The notes beneath the pieces were generated by a model, which was given only the letters and a program-made list of their open reading frames with translations, was not told where the DNA came from and did no database searches. From NCBI GenBank assembly GCA_965219565.1, contig OZ244780.1, forward strand, positions 1,674,001 to 1,738,000: DNA of 64,000 bases, read 5' to 3'. Shown here one piece after another: positions 24,181 to 32,150 of the stretch (position 1 is the first letter of the stretch; the number at the start of each line of letters is the position of its first letter). The position numbers were made by a program, and so were the translations under genes. The DNA is from DAOUJI01 sp965219565. Its GTDB lineage: Bacteria; Chloroflexota; Dehalococcoidia; Lucifugimonadales; JAGWBF01.

Positions 24181-27021
24181 ATGGCTGATGAAATCAACAT
24201 CACCATAGACGGGGTGTCCTTCAAGACCGAGGCAGGAAAGATGGTCTTAGAAGCGGCCATCGACGCCGGAGTGTACATCCCCTATCTGTGCTACCACCCT
24301 GGGATGAAACCCTACGCGGCATGTCGCATGTGCGTCGTGGAGGTGGAAGGCGGTCGGGGTTACCCTGCGTCATGCACCCTGCCCGTACAGGACGGGATGT
24401 CCGTCCGCACCACGACCAACGAGGTCTACGAGTTGCGCAGGTCAATCATGGAGATGCTGATTTCCGAGCATCCCCACGGATGTCTCACTTGCCACCGCGT
24501 CGATCTCTGCGGGCCCCAAGATATATGCCTGCGCCACGTTTCAGTGAACGATCGGTGTGTCGTATGCCCCAAAAATGAACGCTGCGAGCTGAAGGACACG
24601 ACGCGTTTCTTGGACATGGACCTGGAATCGGCCCTGACCTATCAGTACCGCAACCTTCCCATCGAGACAGGAGACCCCTTCTATGACCGGGACTACAACC
24701 TGTGCATCGTTTGCGGCAGGTGCGTCCGGGCTTGTGAGGAGCTTCGCGGAGACAACGCAATCACGTTCACCGACAGGTCCGGCAAAGCGCTGGTGGGAAC
24801 CTCTCAAGGCACGTCGCTGCTGGAATCGGGCTGCGAGTTCTGTGGCGCTTGCATAGACGTGTGCCCGGTGGGGGCTTTGGTGGAGAGCGACCACAAGTGG
24901 GAGAAGGCCAAGAATGTAGAGAAGACTGTCTGCCCTCATTGTCCCGTGGGATGCCAGCTCAACCTGGAACTCAACAAATTCGACAAGGTGATCAGGGTCG
25001 TGCCTGAGTTGAACTCTCCCGCTAACAAGGGCCAGGCCTGCTTTAAGGGCAAGTTTGGGTTGGAGTTTGTCAACCACAAAGAGCGGCTTACCACGCCTCT
25101 CATACGCCGCGACGGAGTCCTGGAGAAGGCCACTTGGGAAGAGGCCCTGGACTATGTGGCCGAGCGGCTTCCCCTGTATAAAGGGGATCAGTTTGCCGTT
25201 CTAACCGCCCCGGACAGTTGTAACGAGGAACACTATCTGGCCCAAAAGTTCGCCCGTTCGGTGATGGTCACCAACAATGTGGACCAGACCTCAGACACGG
25301 CCCCGGAGCTGGTGTACGGTCCCATAAACGGCTTGGGCCATGGAGCCGCCACCAATCCCATTTGGGACCTGGAAGAAGCCCGGTGCATCCTTGTATTCAA
25401 CGCCAACATCACCGAAGACCAGAACGTGGCCGCCGTGCCCATCAAGAAAGCCGTGCAAGCCGGCGCCCAGCTTGTGGTCATAGACCCGCGAGAAGTGGAG
25501 CTCACCCGCTACGCGACCCTGTGGCTGCGTCCTCGACCGGGGAGCGAGCTGACTCTGCTGGGCGGGTTGCTCAAGTCCGTCTATGACCAGGGGTTGGTGG
25601 ACAATGCGTGGGTGGAGGAGAACTGCCGAGGCCTAGATGACTTGGGAAGCCAACTCTCCGGGCTGGACCTGGACACGGTTGCCGCAGAGACGGGAGTTTC
25701 CGTCGATGACATTCAACAGGCCGCCCGTCTTTACGGAGGATCGAGACGGTCGGCGGTGGTCTACGGCTTGGACAACGTCCCCCGCGAGATTAGAAGGGAA
25801 TGCACCGAGGCCCTATCCAATCTGCCGCTGATAACTGGAAACCTGGGGCGTCCGCACACCGGCCTCTATCCCATGAGGCGCGGGGCCAACGAGCAAGGCG
25901 CCTGGGACATGGGCTCTGTGCCCGGATTCCTGCCGGGTTACAAGAGCCTCGACTCCCACAACGACAGGGACTTCTTCGAGCAGGCGTGGGGCGAAATGGT
26001 GCCCATCGAGCAGGGGCTTGACCTGGAAGGCGTCTTCGCGGCCCTCCACTCAAGCCTTAAAGCGATGTTCGTGGTGGGTGATGGGCTGGTCCACTCAGCC
26101 GCTTCCCTGGAAGGGGTGCGGGAAGTCCCCGACTTGATGACCGGACTGGACAACCTGGAACTTCTGGTAGTACAGGACCATTTCCTAGGTGAGACTGCCC
26201 AGAAGGCACACGTAGTCTTTCCCCGAGCGGCTTTCACCGAAAAGCACGGCACCTTCACCAGTATGGAGCGGCGGGTGCAGCACATCCGACCAGCCTACAA
26301 GGTCAAGAACAGCCAGGCCCGGCCTGAATGGGAGACTATCTGCGGGCTGGCCCAGAGGATGGGAGCATCGGGTTTCGACTTCCAAGAAGCCTCCGAAATA
26401 ATGGAAGAGATAGCGACGCTGGTCCCCGACTATGCAGGCGTATCTCACAGCCGCCTGGAAGGTGAGGCCGTACTGGTGGCGAGGCCCGACCCGTCCAACC
26501 CTCTGCCCATTCAGGTGCTCTACTCCGAAAAGGAACACAAGGGCCTGCAGATTCCTTGCACCGGCCCTGACCATTCAGGGACCCAGCGTCTCTTTGAAGA
26601 CGGTTTCACAGGAAACAATAGACCGACCATCGCGGCTCCCGAATTCCGCGCCGTGCCCCTGAACGGCGTCGGTGATCAATCCTTTCTGCTAGTGCCGGGG
26701 CGGGTGCTCTATTCGGACCGCCCTATGGAGGTTGTAACGGGGAGACTCAACACCATCAACCGTGACGAGCTTGTGTCGTTGCATCCCGAGGACGCCGGAA
26801 GCCTGGGCTTAGCTGAGGGAGACCCTGTGGAAGTGAAGACCCGCAGCCAGTCGATTCGCGGCGTCGCCACGCTGGCGGGCTCGGCTCACAAAGGCGTAGT
26901 GTCAATCACCGGGCTGTTCGGACAGATGGCGGTCGAGTTGGATGCCAGCGACTCGCCCGACCCGATGGCTTCGGCGCCCGGACTGAATATTGAGCCAGTA
27001 ACGGTTTCAAAGGCCGTGTGA
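24181..27021 (+). CDS. NuoG/formate dehydrogenase alpha-like iron-sulfur molybdopterin protein lacking the Mo-ligand Cys
   Basis: A 946-residue protein. N-terminal 2Fe-2S ferredoxin (CRMC, with further Cys either side), His-Cys3 4Fe-4S (HPHGCLTC), two more 4Fe-4S sets (CIVCGRCVRAC and CEFCGACIDVC), then the molybdopterin domain with its own cluster (CPHCPVGC from 251, last Cys 287). The layout is that of NAD-linked formate dehydrogenase alpha. At the Mo ligand, where such enzymes read NNVDxC or NNVDxU, this one has NNVDQTSD: Thr370. The pterin-binding segment VVIDPREVELTRYATLWLRP is kept. The active site is therefore altered and formate oxidation doubtful; it may work as an electron conduit, like NuoG. 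Confidence 0.85.
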   Translation: MADEINITIDGVSFKTEAGKMVLEAAIDAGVYIPYLCYHPGMKPYAACRMCVVEVEGGRGYPASCTLPVQDGMSVRTTTNEVYELRRSIMEMLISEHPHGCLTCHRVDLCGPQDICLRHVSVNDRCVVCPKNERCELKDTTRFLDMDLESALTYQYRNLPIETGDPFYDRDYNLCIVCGRCVRACEELRGDNAITFTDRSGKALVGTSQGTSLLESGCEFCGACIDVCPVGALVESDHKWEKAKNVEKTVCPHCPVGCQLNLELNKFDKVIRVVPELNSPANKGQACFKGKFGLEFVNHKERLTTPLIRRDGVLEKATWEEALDYVAERLPLYKGDQFAVLTAPDSCNEEHYLAQKFARSVMVTNNVDQTSDTAPELVYGPINGLGHGAATNPIWDLEEARCILVFNANITEDQNVAAVPIKKAVQAGAQLVVIDPREVELTRYATLWLRPRPGSELTLLGGLLKSVYDQGLVDNAWVEENCRGLDDLGSQLSGLDLDTVAAETGVSVDDIQQAARLYGGSRRSAVVYGLDNVPREIRRECTEALSNLPLITGNLGRPHTGLYPMRRGANEQGAWDMGSVPGFLPGYKSLDSHNDRDFFEQAWGEMVPIEQGLDLEGVFAALHSSLKAMFVVGDGLVHSAASLEGVREVPDLMTGLDNLELLVVQDHFLGETAQKAHVVFPRAAFTEKHGTFTSMERRVQHIRPAYKVKNSQARPEWETICGLAQRMGASGFDFQEASEIMEEIATLVPDYAGVSHSRLEGEAVLVARPDPSNPLPIQVLYSEKEHKGLQIPCTGPDHSGTQRLFEDGFTGNNRPTIAAPEFRAVPLNGVGDQSFLLVPGRVLYSDRPMEVVTGRLNTINRDELVSLHPEDAGSLGLAEGDPVEVKTRSQSIRGVATLAGSAHKGVVSITGLFGQMAVELDASDSPDPMASAPGLNIEPVTVSKAV

Positions 27022-27045
27022 CGCTCCCAGTATGGAGGACTTGAT

Positions 27046-27822
27046 TTGACGGAATCCGCAGACACCCGACTTTTGGAACGCGCCCGGAAGCTCCGGGACG
27101 TGATAGCCAAGCTGCCCAAGGCCCGCATCGTATACCGGCGGGACATAACCGAAGACCTGATGGTCATCAAGCTGAAGCCCGAAGTGGACTTCACCTTCAA
27201 GCCGGGCCAGTACTGCACCCTGGGCTACGGAAGCGTGGAGCGGGCCTATTCCATAGCGTCGGCGCCCCACGAGGACGAGCTGGAAATATTCGTTGAGCTG
27301 GTGCCTTTGCCCGACGGAGTGCTGACCCCGGTCATGTGGGACCTTGGGGTCGGCGAGCAGATGAGCATCCGACCCCGCGCCAAGGGCATCTTCACCATGG
27401 ACGAGCGTTACACGAACCATCTGATGGTCGCCACTGTCACGGGCATCGCACCCTTCATCAGCACGATTCGAAGCTACCTGCACCGGGGCGGCCAGGGGCA
27501 CAGGTTCTATGTCCTCCAGGGCGCCAGCTACCTGGACGAGTTCACCTACGAAGAAGAGATGACGGAACTGGCCGTCGCCTACCCTGAAACGGTGATCTAC
27601 GTCCCGACCATAAGCAGGCCCGCCGAAGAGAAGAACGCCCAGTGGTCGGGCGTTGCCGGCAGGGTGAACAACATAGTTGAAGACTACGTGGAACAGATGC
27701 GCCTGGACTCCGAGTCCACCCTGGTCTACGCCTGCGGCCACCCCGGCATGATTGAAGACCTCCGGGAGAAACTGGAACCCAGCGGCTTCAAGGTCAAAGA
27801 AGAGCGCTACTGGAAGCAGTAG
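27046..27822 (+). CDS. Ferredoxin-NADP+ reductase-like FAD/NAD(P)-binding protein
   Basis: A 258-residue oxidoreductase of the FNR superfamily. The FAD-binding barrel has RAYSIASAP (R-x-Y-S), followed by the NAD(P) domain with VATVTGIAPFISTIRSYL and the C-terminal YACGHPGMIEDL. No 2Fe-2S domain. It starts at TTG 27046, 25 bases after the NuoG-like gene, with GGAGGA upstream, and ends the operon at a clear terminator. It may link the soluble NADH/iron-sulfur complex to ferredoxin or NADPH; this link is inferred from position. Confidence 0.88.
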   Translation: MTESADTRLLERARKLRDVIAKLPKARIVYRRDITEDLMVIKLKPEVDFTFKPGQYCTLGYGSVERAYSIASAPHEDELEIFVELVPLPDGVLTPVMWDLGVGEQMSIRPRAKGIFTMDERYTNHLMVATVTGIAPFISTIRSYLHRGGQGHRFYVLQGASYLDEFTYEEEMTELAVAYPETVIYVPTISRPAEEKNAQWSGVAGRVNNIVEDYVEQMRLDSESTLVYACGHPGMIEDLREKLEPSGFKVKEERYWKQ

Positions 27823-27846
27823 GGACGGTTTGTACCTGACATAACA

Positions 27847-27879
27847 GACGCCGTCGTCCCATGACGGCGTCTTGTTTTT
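27847..27879 (+). terminator. Intrinsic terminator of the NuoEFG-like operon
   Basis: GACGCCGTC, 7-base loop, GACGGCGTC, then TTGTTTTT: a perfect 9-base-pair stem and T-run, 25 bases after the reductase stop. Confidence 0.85.
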
Positions 27880-27906
27880 CGGGGGCGGCGGTGTGGGCTA
27901 AGGTGG
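27875..27906 (+). repeat. 32-base direct repeat left of hicB
   Basis: TTTTTCGGGGGCGGCGGTGT plus 12 bases matches 28250-28281 at 28 of 32 positions, the first 20 being identical. The two copies flank the orphan hicB gene. The second copy runs into the start of mutS. Confidence 0.75.
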
Positions 27907-27972
27907 TGATGATGTCCTATCATCGCGATGAATATTGCCCGCGACATTGCCAAGAAGCAGGTGGGAGCCATC

Positions 27973-28236
27973 ATGATGCGGTACCCGGTCCTGATTGGAG
28001 GAGAGCTGGGAGCGTACGGGGTTACCTTCCCTGGTTTTGACGCTGTCGCAGGAGGAGCCATGGGCGCCACAGTTGATGAGGCCTTGCGGAACGCAGAGGA
28101 CGTTCTGGCTGACGTAGTAGAGATGATGGAAGAGAAGGGCGAACCGATTCCACCTCCCGTCTCCTTAGAAGAAGTAGTTGTAGAACCCGGCGAAATGGTC
28201 GCCTACGTCACGCTCAACACCAACGTTCCAGCTTAG
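27973..28236 (+). CDS. HicB-like antitoxin-family protein (orphan)
   Basis: About 87 residues from the ATG at 27973, chosen because MMRYPVLIGGELGAYGVTFP is the usual HicB N-terminus and GGTGGGAG is 5 bases upstream; an ATG 15 codons earlier is possible. The partial RNase H-like fold is seen in GVTFPGFDAVAGGAMGATVDEAL. There is no C-terminal DNA-binding helix beyond about residue 60. No HicA toxin frame lies on either side, and the gene is enclosed by 32-base direct repeats, so it is a solitary copy, perhaps from an insertion or duplication. Confidence 0.8.
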   Translation: MMRYPVLIGGELGAYGVTFPGFDAVAGGAMGATVDEALRNAEDVLADVVEMMEEKGEPIPPPVSLEEVVVEPGEMVAYVTLNTNVPA

Positions 28237-28249
28237 CGTCGGCGGCTGG

Positions 28250-28281
28250 TTTTTCGGGGGCGGCGGTGTAGGGTAAAATGG
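28250..28281 (+). repeat. 32-base direct repeat right of hicB
   Basis: Second copy of the 27875-27906 repeat, ending in GGTAAAATGG where ATG is the mutS start. A short hairpin CCAGC/GCTGG (28228-28249) lies before its T-run and could end hicB transcription. Confidence 0.75.
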
Positions 28282-30923
28282 CGGGGATGTCCACCGCCAA
28301 ACCCTCTTCACAGAATAAGGGCAGAGACAAGCTCACCCCTGTCCGGCGCCAATACATGCGCATCAAGCAGCGTTATCCCGACGCGCTGCTCCTCTTCCGG
28401 ATGGGGGACTTCTACGAGACCTTCGACGAGGACGCCCACACGGCTTCCCAGGCGCTGGACATAGCCCTCACCTCCCGCAGCATGGGCAAGGGCAGCCCTG
28501 TGCCGCTGGCCGGAGTGCCCGCCCACTCGCTGGAACCCTACCTGGCCCGGCTGATAAAGGCTGGGTACAAGGTGGCCATCTGCGAACAACTTTCCGACCC
28601 CGCCGCCTCCAAGGGAATTGTAGACAGGGACGTGGTGCGGGTGGTGACACCTGGGACGGTGGTGGAGCCGTCCCTGCTGGAGCAGAAGGCCAACAACTAC
28701 CTCGTTGCGCTTATGCCCGACGGCGCCCAGGTGGGACTGGCCTATGTAGACATCACGACGGGAGAGTTTCGTGCGACCCAGCTTCCGGTAGCCGAGCTTG
28801 GCTTGGAGCTTTCCCGGCTGGATCCGGCGGAGGCGCTGGCGCCGGAGGGGACTGAGTTGGAAAGGACCGCTGGCTGTACGCTGACGCCCCTGCCCACTTA
28901 CGTGTTCAGAGAAGAGACGGCGGCCCGGACTCTCATGGACCACTTTGGTGTGGCGAGCCTGGAGGCCTACGGGTGTGTCGGACTTCCTCTAGCCGTGGGC
29001 GCCGCCGGGGCCATCGTGGACTATCTGTCGCAGACTCAGAAGGGTGCCCTCAAGGAGCTGCGCACCCTCAGCGTCTACTCGACCGCGTCGTACATTACCC
29101 TGGACATCCAGACCCGCCGGAATCTGGAACTGTTCCAGGGAGGCCGTTGGGGAAACAGCGAGGCGTCGTTGTACAACACGCTGGACCTTACCCGCACGCC
29201 CATGGGCGGGAGGCTGCTCCGACGCTGGATGGGTCAGCCTCTGCGAGAACTGGAGCCGCTGGTCCGAAGACAGGACTCAGTGGGCTGGTTCCACGACAAT
29301 ATGCTGGAGCGAGAAAGGGCCTCGGCGCTCCTTTCCAGAATCGGTGACCTGGAGCGGACCGTGGGTCGTGTGCGTCTTGGGACCGCCGTTCCCAGGGAAC
29401 TGCTGGGCCTGGCTAACGGTCTGAAGGCCTCGTTGGAGCTGGTCGACGGGCTGTCGGGCGTCGGGGAACTGATCTGGCTGCTGGATGGGTTCGAAAGCGG
29501 CAAGAAACCTTGCGAAGAAGCCGTGGAACTGATAGGCCGCGCAGTGACAGACGATCCTGCCGGAGATCCCGGGGACGGAGGAGTGGTCCGGGAAGACTTC
29601 TCCCCGGAGTTGGATGAGCTGCGGCAGGCGTCGGGAAACGCCAGGGAATACATCGCCGGGCTGGAACGTAAAGAGCGGGAAGCCACTGGTATAAAGAACC
29701 TGAAGGTCGGGTACAACAGGGTGTTCGGCTATTACATTGAAGTGACCAACGCCAACCTGGCCATGACTCCCGACACCTACACCCGGAGACAGACGCTGGT
29801 GGGAGGAGAGCGTTTCATCACCCCCGAACTGAAGGAGTACGAGTCTCGAATCCTTGGGGCCAGAGAGAGAATCGAGGAACTGGAGAAGGCGCTCTACCGC
29901 CAGGTATGCGCCCAGATAGGCGAGCAGAGTTGGGCGGTGTCCGCCCTGGGCGAGGCCGTAGGCCACCTGGACGTGTTTCACAGCCTGGGAGAAGCGGCGG
30001 TGCGTTACAGCTACGTGAGACCCACGCTGAACGAGGGTGCGGGCATATCCATCAAGGCGGGGCGGCATCCTGTAGTTGAGAGAACGCTCCCGCCCGGCTC
30101 TTTTGTCGCCAACGACACGGACACGTCCTCGGAGGGCAGTCAAGTGATGATAATCACCGGCCCCAACATGGCCGGGAAGAGCACCTACATACGTCAGGCG
30201 GCCCTCATAGTCCTCATGGCGCAGATGGGCAGCTTTGTGCCGGCGGACTCGGCTTCCATCGGGCTGGTTGACCGCATCTTTACCAGGTTGGGCCTCCAGG
30301 ACGACCTGTCCACGGGCCAGTCCACCTTCATGGTCGAAATGGTGGAAACCGCCGCCATCCTGAACCAGGCCACGTCCCGTTCCCTGGTGATTCTGGACGA
30401 GATAGGCCGGGGCACTTCGACCTACGATGGCCTGTCCATCGCCAAGGCGGTGGTGGAGCACCTCCACAACCACCCACGGTTGGGCTGCAAGACCCTTTTC
30501 GCAACCCATTACCACGAATTGACCGAGTTGGCGGAGACGCTGCCCAGGGTGAAGAACTGCTCGGTGGCCGTTTCGGAGGAGGACGGTCAAGTTGTTTTCC
30601 TCCACCGCATCGAGCCGGGGAGAGCGGACAAGAGCTACGGCATCCACGTGGCCCGGCTCGCGGGAATGCCGCAAGCGGTGGTGAACCGGGCGTGGGAAGA
30701 ACTGGGCGACTTGGAGCGGCAGGACCAGGGCCACGGGAGGGGGCCGCCAGCAAACCCGGTGTTCCAGATGGCCTTGTTCGGAGAAGAAGCCCCCAATCAG
30801 GCGGTTCTGGACGAGCTTCTAGAAATGGATGTCTCGACCATGACTCCTCTGGCCGCCATAAACGCCCTGTACCGCTTGCAACGCCAGGCCCAGGGAATTT
30901 CCGACCCTGAAGATGAAGGATGA
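28278..30923 (+). CDS. mutS: DNA mismatch repair protein MutS
   Basis: An 881-residue MutS1. The N-terminal mismatch-binding motif is GDFYETFDEDA (Phe-x-Glu wedge). The clamp and lever domains follow, then the ATPase with Walker A GPNMAGKST near residue 628, STFMVEMVETA, Walker B LVILDEIGRGTSTYDG and the FATHYHELTEL switch. The C-terminus has the short dimerisation helices. It recognises mismatches after replication and recruits MutL, whose gene is 1.2 kb downstream on the same strand. ATG at 28278 is used; ATG at 28287 is also possible. Confidence 0.95.
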   Translation: MAGMSTAKPSSQNKGRDKLTPVRRQYMRIKQRYPDALLLFRMGDFYETFDEDAHTASQALDIALTSRSMGKGSPVPLAGVPAHSLEPYLARLIKAGYKVAICEQLSDPAASKGIVDRDVVRVVTPGTVVEPSLLEQKANNYLVALMPDGAQVGLAYVDITTGEFRATQLPVAELGLELSRLDPAEALAPEGTELERTAGCTLTPLPTYVFREETAARTLMDHFGVASLEAYGCVGLPLAVGAAGAIVDYLSQTQKGALKELRTLSVYSTASYITLDIQTRRNLELFQGGRWGNSEASLYNTLDLTRTPMGGRLLRRWMGQPLRELEPLVRRQDSVGWFHDNMLERERASALLSRIGDLERTVGRVRLGTAVPRELLGLANGLKASLELVDGLSGVGELIWLLDGFESGKKPCEEAVELIGRAVTDDPAGDPGDGGVVREDFSPELDELRQASGNAREYIAGLERKEREATGIKNLKVGYNRVFGYYIEVTNANLAMTPDTYTRRQTLVGGERFITPELKEYESRILGARERIEELEKALYRQVCAQIGEQSWAVSALGEAVGHLDVFHSLGEAAVRYSYVRPTLNEGAGISIKAGRHPVVERTLPPGSFVANDTDTSSEGSQVMIITGPNMAGKSTYIRQAALIVLMAQMGSFVPADSASIGLVDRIFTRLGLQDDLSTGQSTFMVEMVETAAILNQATSRSLVILDEIGRGTSTYDGLSIAKAVVEHLHNHPRLGCKTLFATHYHELTELAETLPRVKNCSVAVSEEDGQVVFLHRIEPGRADKSYGIHVARLAGMPQAVVNRAWEELGDLERQDQGHGRGPPANPVFQMALFGEEAPNQAVLDELLEMDVSTMTPLAAINALYRLQRQAQGISDPEDEG

Positions 30924-31059
30924 GCTCATTTGGTGCGTGGCGACGTTCTTGTCGGCTATCGCCTTAAGGGTTATGGGCCTTATACTCACCTAAGCTTTGC
31001 GTTTGCCGTCCCCATCTTTATAGATGGAAGGTAAAGGGGATACACCTAGGAGGAAATGT

Positions 31060-31416
31060 ATGGCTGAGCAAGCCCGGTTCTACTGGTGGCCGCGTTGATC
31101 GACCTGCCGTAAAGCGAGGGAGTTTCTCTTGCAAAAGGGAGTCGAGCTGGAAGAGCGGGACTACTTCGCCAACCCGTTCAGCGAAGAGGAGTTGCGGGCA
31201 ATCATCGGCGAGCGTGAGCCGTCGGAGATTTTCGCTTGGCGCAGCCCCAGCTTCAAGAGCCTGGACAAGGACCCCGACAGCCTCACCGGAGACGACCTCG
31301 TGGGCCTGATGTTGGACGAACCCAGGCTTGTCCGGCGTCCCATGGTGCAGGTCGGAGACAGGCTGGTCATAGGAGGTTCCTTCAAAGCTATTGAGGAGGC
31401 CCTGGGATCGGGCTGA
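31060..31416 (+). CDS. ArsC/Spx-family thioredoxin-fold protein with in-frame TGA (candidate selenoprotein)
   Basis: The ATG at 31060 has AGGAGG 6 bases upstream. The frame reads MAEQARFYWWPR, TGA (31096-31098), STCRKAREFL and on to 31416, 118 residues if TGA is read through. In this family the motif is PxCSTCRKA, so TGA lies exactly at the first Cys of CxxC; selenocysteine would give UxxC (U13, C16). Downstream, YFANPFSEEELRAIIG, AWRSPSFKSL and RLVRRPMVQVGDRLVIGG match ArsC/YffB-like proteins. A hairpin fitting bacterial SECIS rules is at 31114-31132. Alternatives are a nonsense mutation or a base error. The next in-frame start (TTG 31129) has no good ribosome site and would discard the active site. 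Function: thiol/selenol redox protein; substrate unknown. Confidence 0.72.
31114..31132 (+). promoter_or_regulatory. Candidate bacterial SECIS hairpin
   Basis: GCGAGGG pairs with CUCUUGC (7 pairs, two G-U), leaving the loop AGUUU with G as its second base. The loop starts 22 bases after the TGA. Known bacterial SECIS hairpins have a loop of 3-14 bases with a G in its first two positions, 16-37 bases from the UGA, so this fits. Hairpins this size also arise by chance. Confidence 0.45.
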
Positions 31417-31487
31417 AGTGTGCCGAAGGATCGCGCCTGGATTAACTGTCGTCGCTCCAGCGCAGGTTGGAGCCTAGGGCGGCGCCT

Positions 31488-31516
31488 CTGGATTCCGGCC
31501 TGCGCCGGAATGACGT
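31488..31516. repeat. Dispersed intergenic repeat, ATTCCGG type, copy B
   Basis: CTGGATTCCGGCCTGCGCCG followed by GAATGACGT; the inner ATTCCGG/CCGGAAT arms form a palindrome. It is the reverse-complement relative of 16160-16188. Confidence 0.6.
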
Positions 31517-31539
31517 GTGTGGGGCGATGGTATCTCGTA

Positions 31540-31560
31540 GGGGCGACCGGCGGTCGCCCA
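31540..31560. repeat. Palindromic GGGCGACC repeat, copy B
   Basis: GGGCGACC, loop GGC, GGTCGCCC. Related to 16516-16537. The gap 31417-31688 has no gene apart from these two repeats. Confidence 0.55.
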
Positions 31561-31688
31561 GCCCAGTCTAATGAGCAGTTACTTTAAAGGGAAGCTGGAG
31601 GGGCCCCGACGGCGGCGTTGAGCAGCCGGTCGTAGCTGGATATAATGGCCTGTAGGCAAGCCCGTTAAAGCTGGGCGGTGAAGAAGGG

Positions 31689-32150
31689 GTGCGGGTGGAC
31701 ATATTCTTTGACGTGGACTACACCATCCTGGGTCTGGACTACAGCCTCAGACCAGGAGTCCTAGAGACTTTTCAAAAACTCACAGCCGACGGCCATAGAG
31801 TCCACGTCTGGTCAGGCGTCGGGCTGCGGGACCAGGTGGTCAAAGACCACAAGCTTCTCCCCTACGTGTCGGGCGTATATCTGAAACCCATCTACAAAGC
31901 CAGGGAGCGCCTTGGGCAGCTAGGTGTGCCCCTGGTCCCAGACTTTGTTGTGGATGACTACCCGGAAATAGTAGAGGACTTCGGAGGAGTCTGTGTCTGG
32001 CCCTATTACATGCGCAACGACCAGGACACTCAGATGGAGCGCATCTACCGAATAGCGTCCGACTTCGCCAGGGACGGGGTTTCCCCAGACCGACAGTTCG
32101 TCAGCCGCAAGGCCGACCCTGAAGACCCTGAGTTGGGACGGGCGGAATGA
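31689..32150 (+). CDS. HAD-like hydrolase family protein
   Basis: A 153-residue protein with the HAD motif I at the N-terminus (FFDVDYTIL, Asp8 and Asp10), a motif II-like Ser in VHVWSGVG and a conserved-looking motif near VVDDYPEIVEDFGG. There is no large cap domain. It would be a small phosphatase or a relative without catalysis. GTG at 31689 is given; GTG at 31695 has better ribosome-site spacing (AAGGGG). It overlaps mutL by 4 bases (ATGA) and so is co-translated with it. The tie to mismatch repair is positional only. Confidence 0.7.
   Translation: MRVDIFFDVDYTILGLDYSLRPGVLETFQKLTADGHRVHVWSGVGLRDQVVKDHKLLPYVSGVYLKPIYKARERLGQLGVPLVPDFVVDDYPEIVEDFGGVCVWPYYMRNDQDTQMERIYRIASDFARDGVSPDRQFVSRKADPEDPELGRAE

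Noticed and set aside
24181..27021. Selenocysteine in the formate dehydrogenase-like subunit
   Set aside because: There is no in-frame TGA; the Mo-ligand position is coded ACC (Thr).
29277..30734. 485-codon minus-strand open frame inside mutS
   Set aside because: Exactly opposite the conserved ATPase part of MutS; residue content is that of a mirror frame and it has no ribosome site or homology signal.
31129..31416. Short ArsC-like gene starting at TTG 31129
   Set aside because: This start lies inside the fold, after the active-site motif, with no good ribosome site, while AGGAGG-ATG at 31060 gives the full family length if the TGA is decoded.
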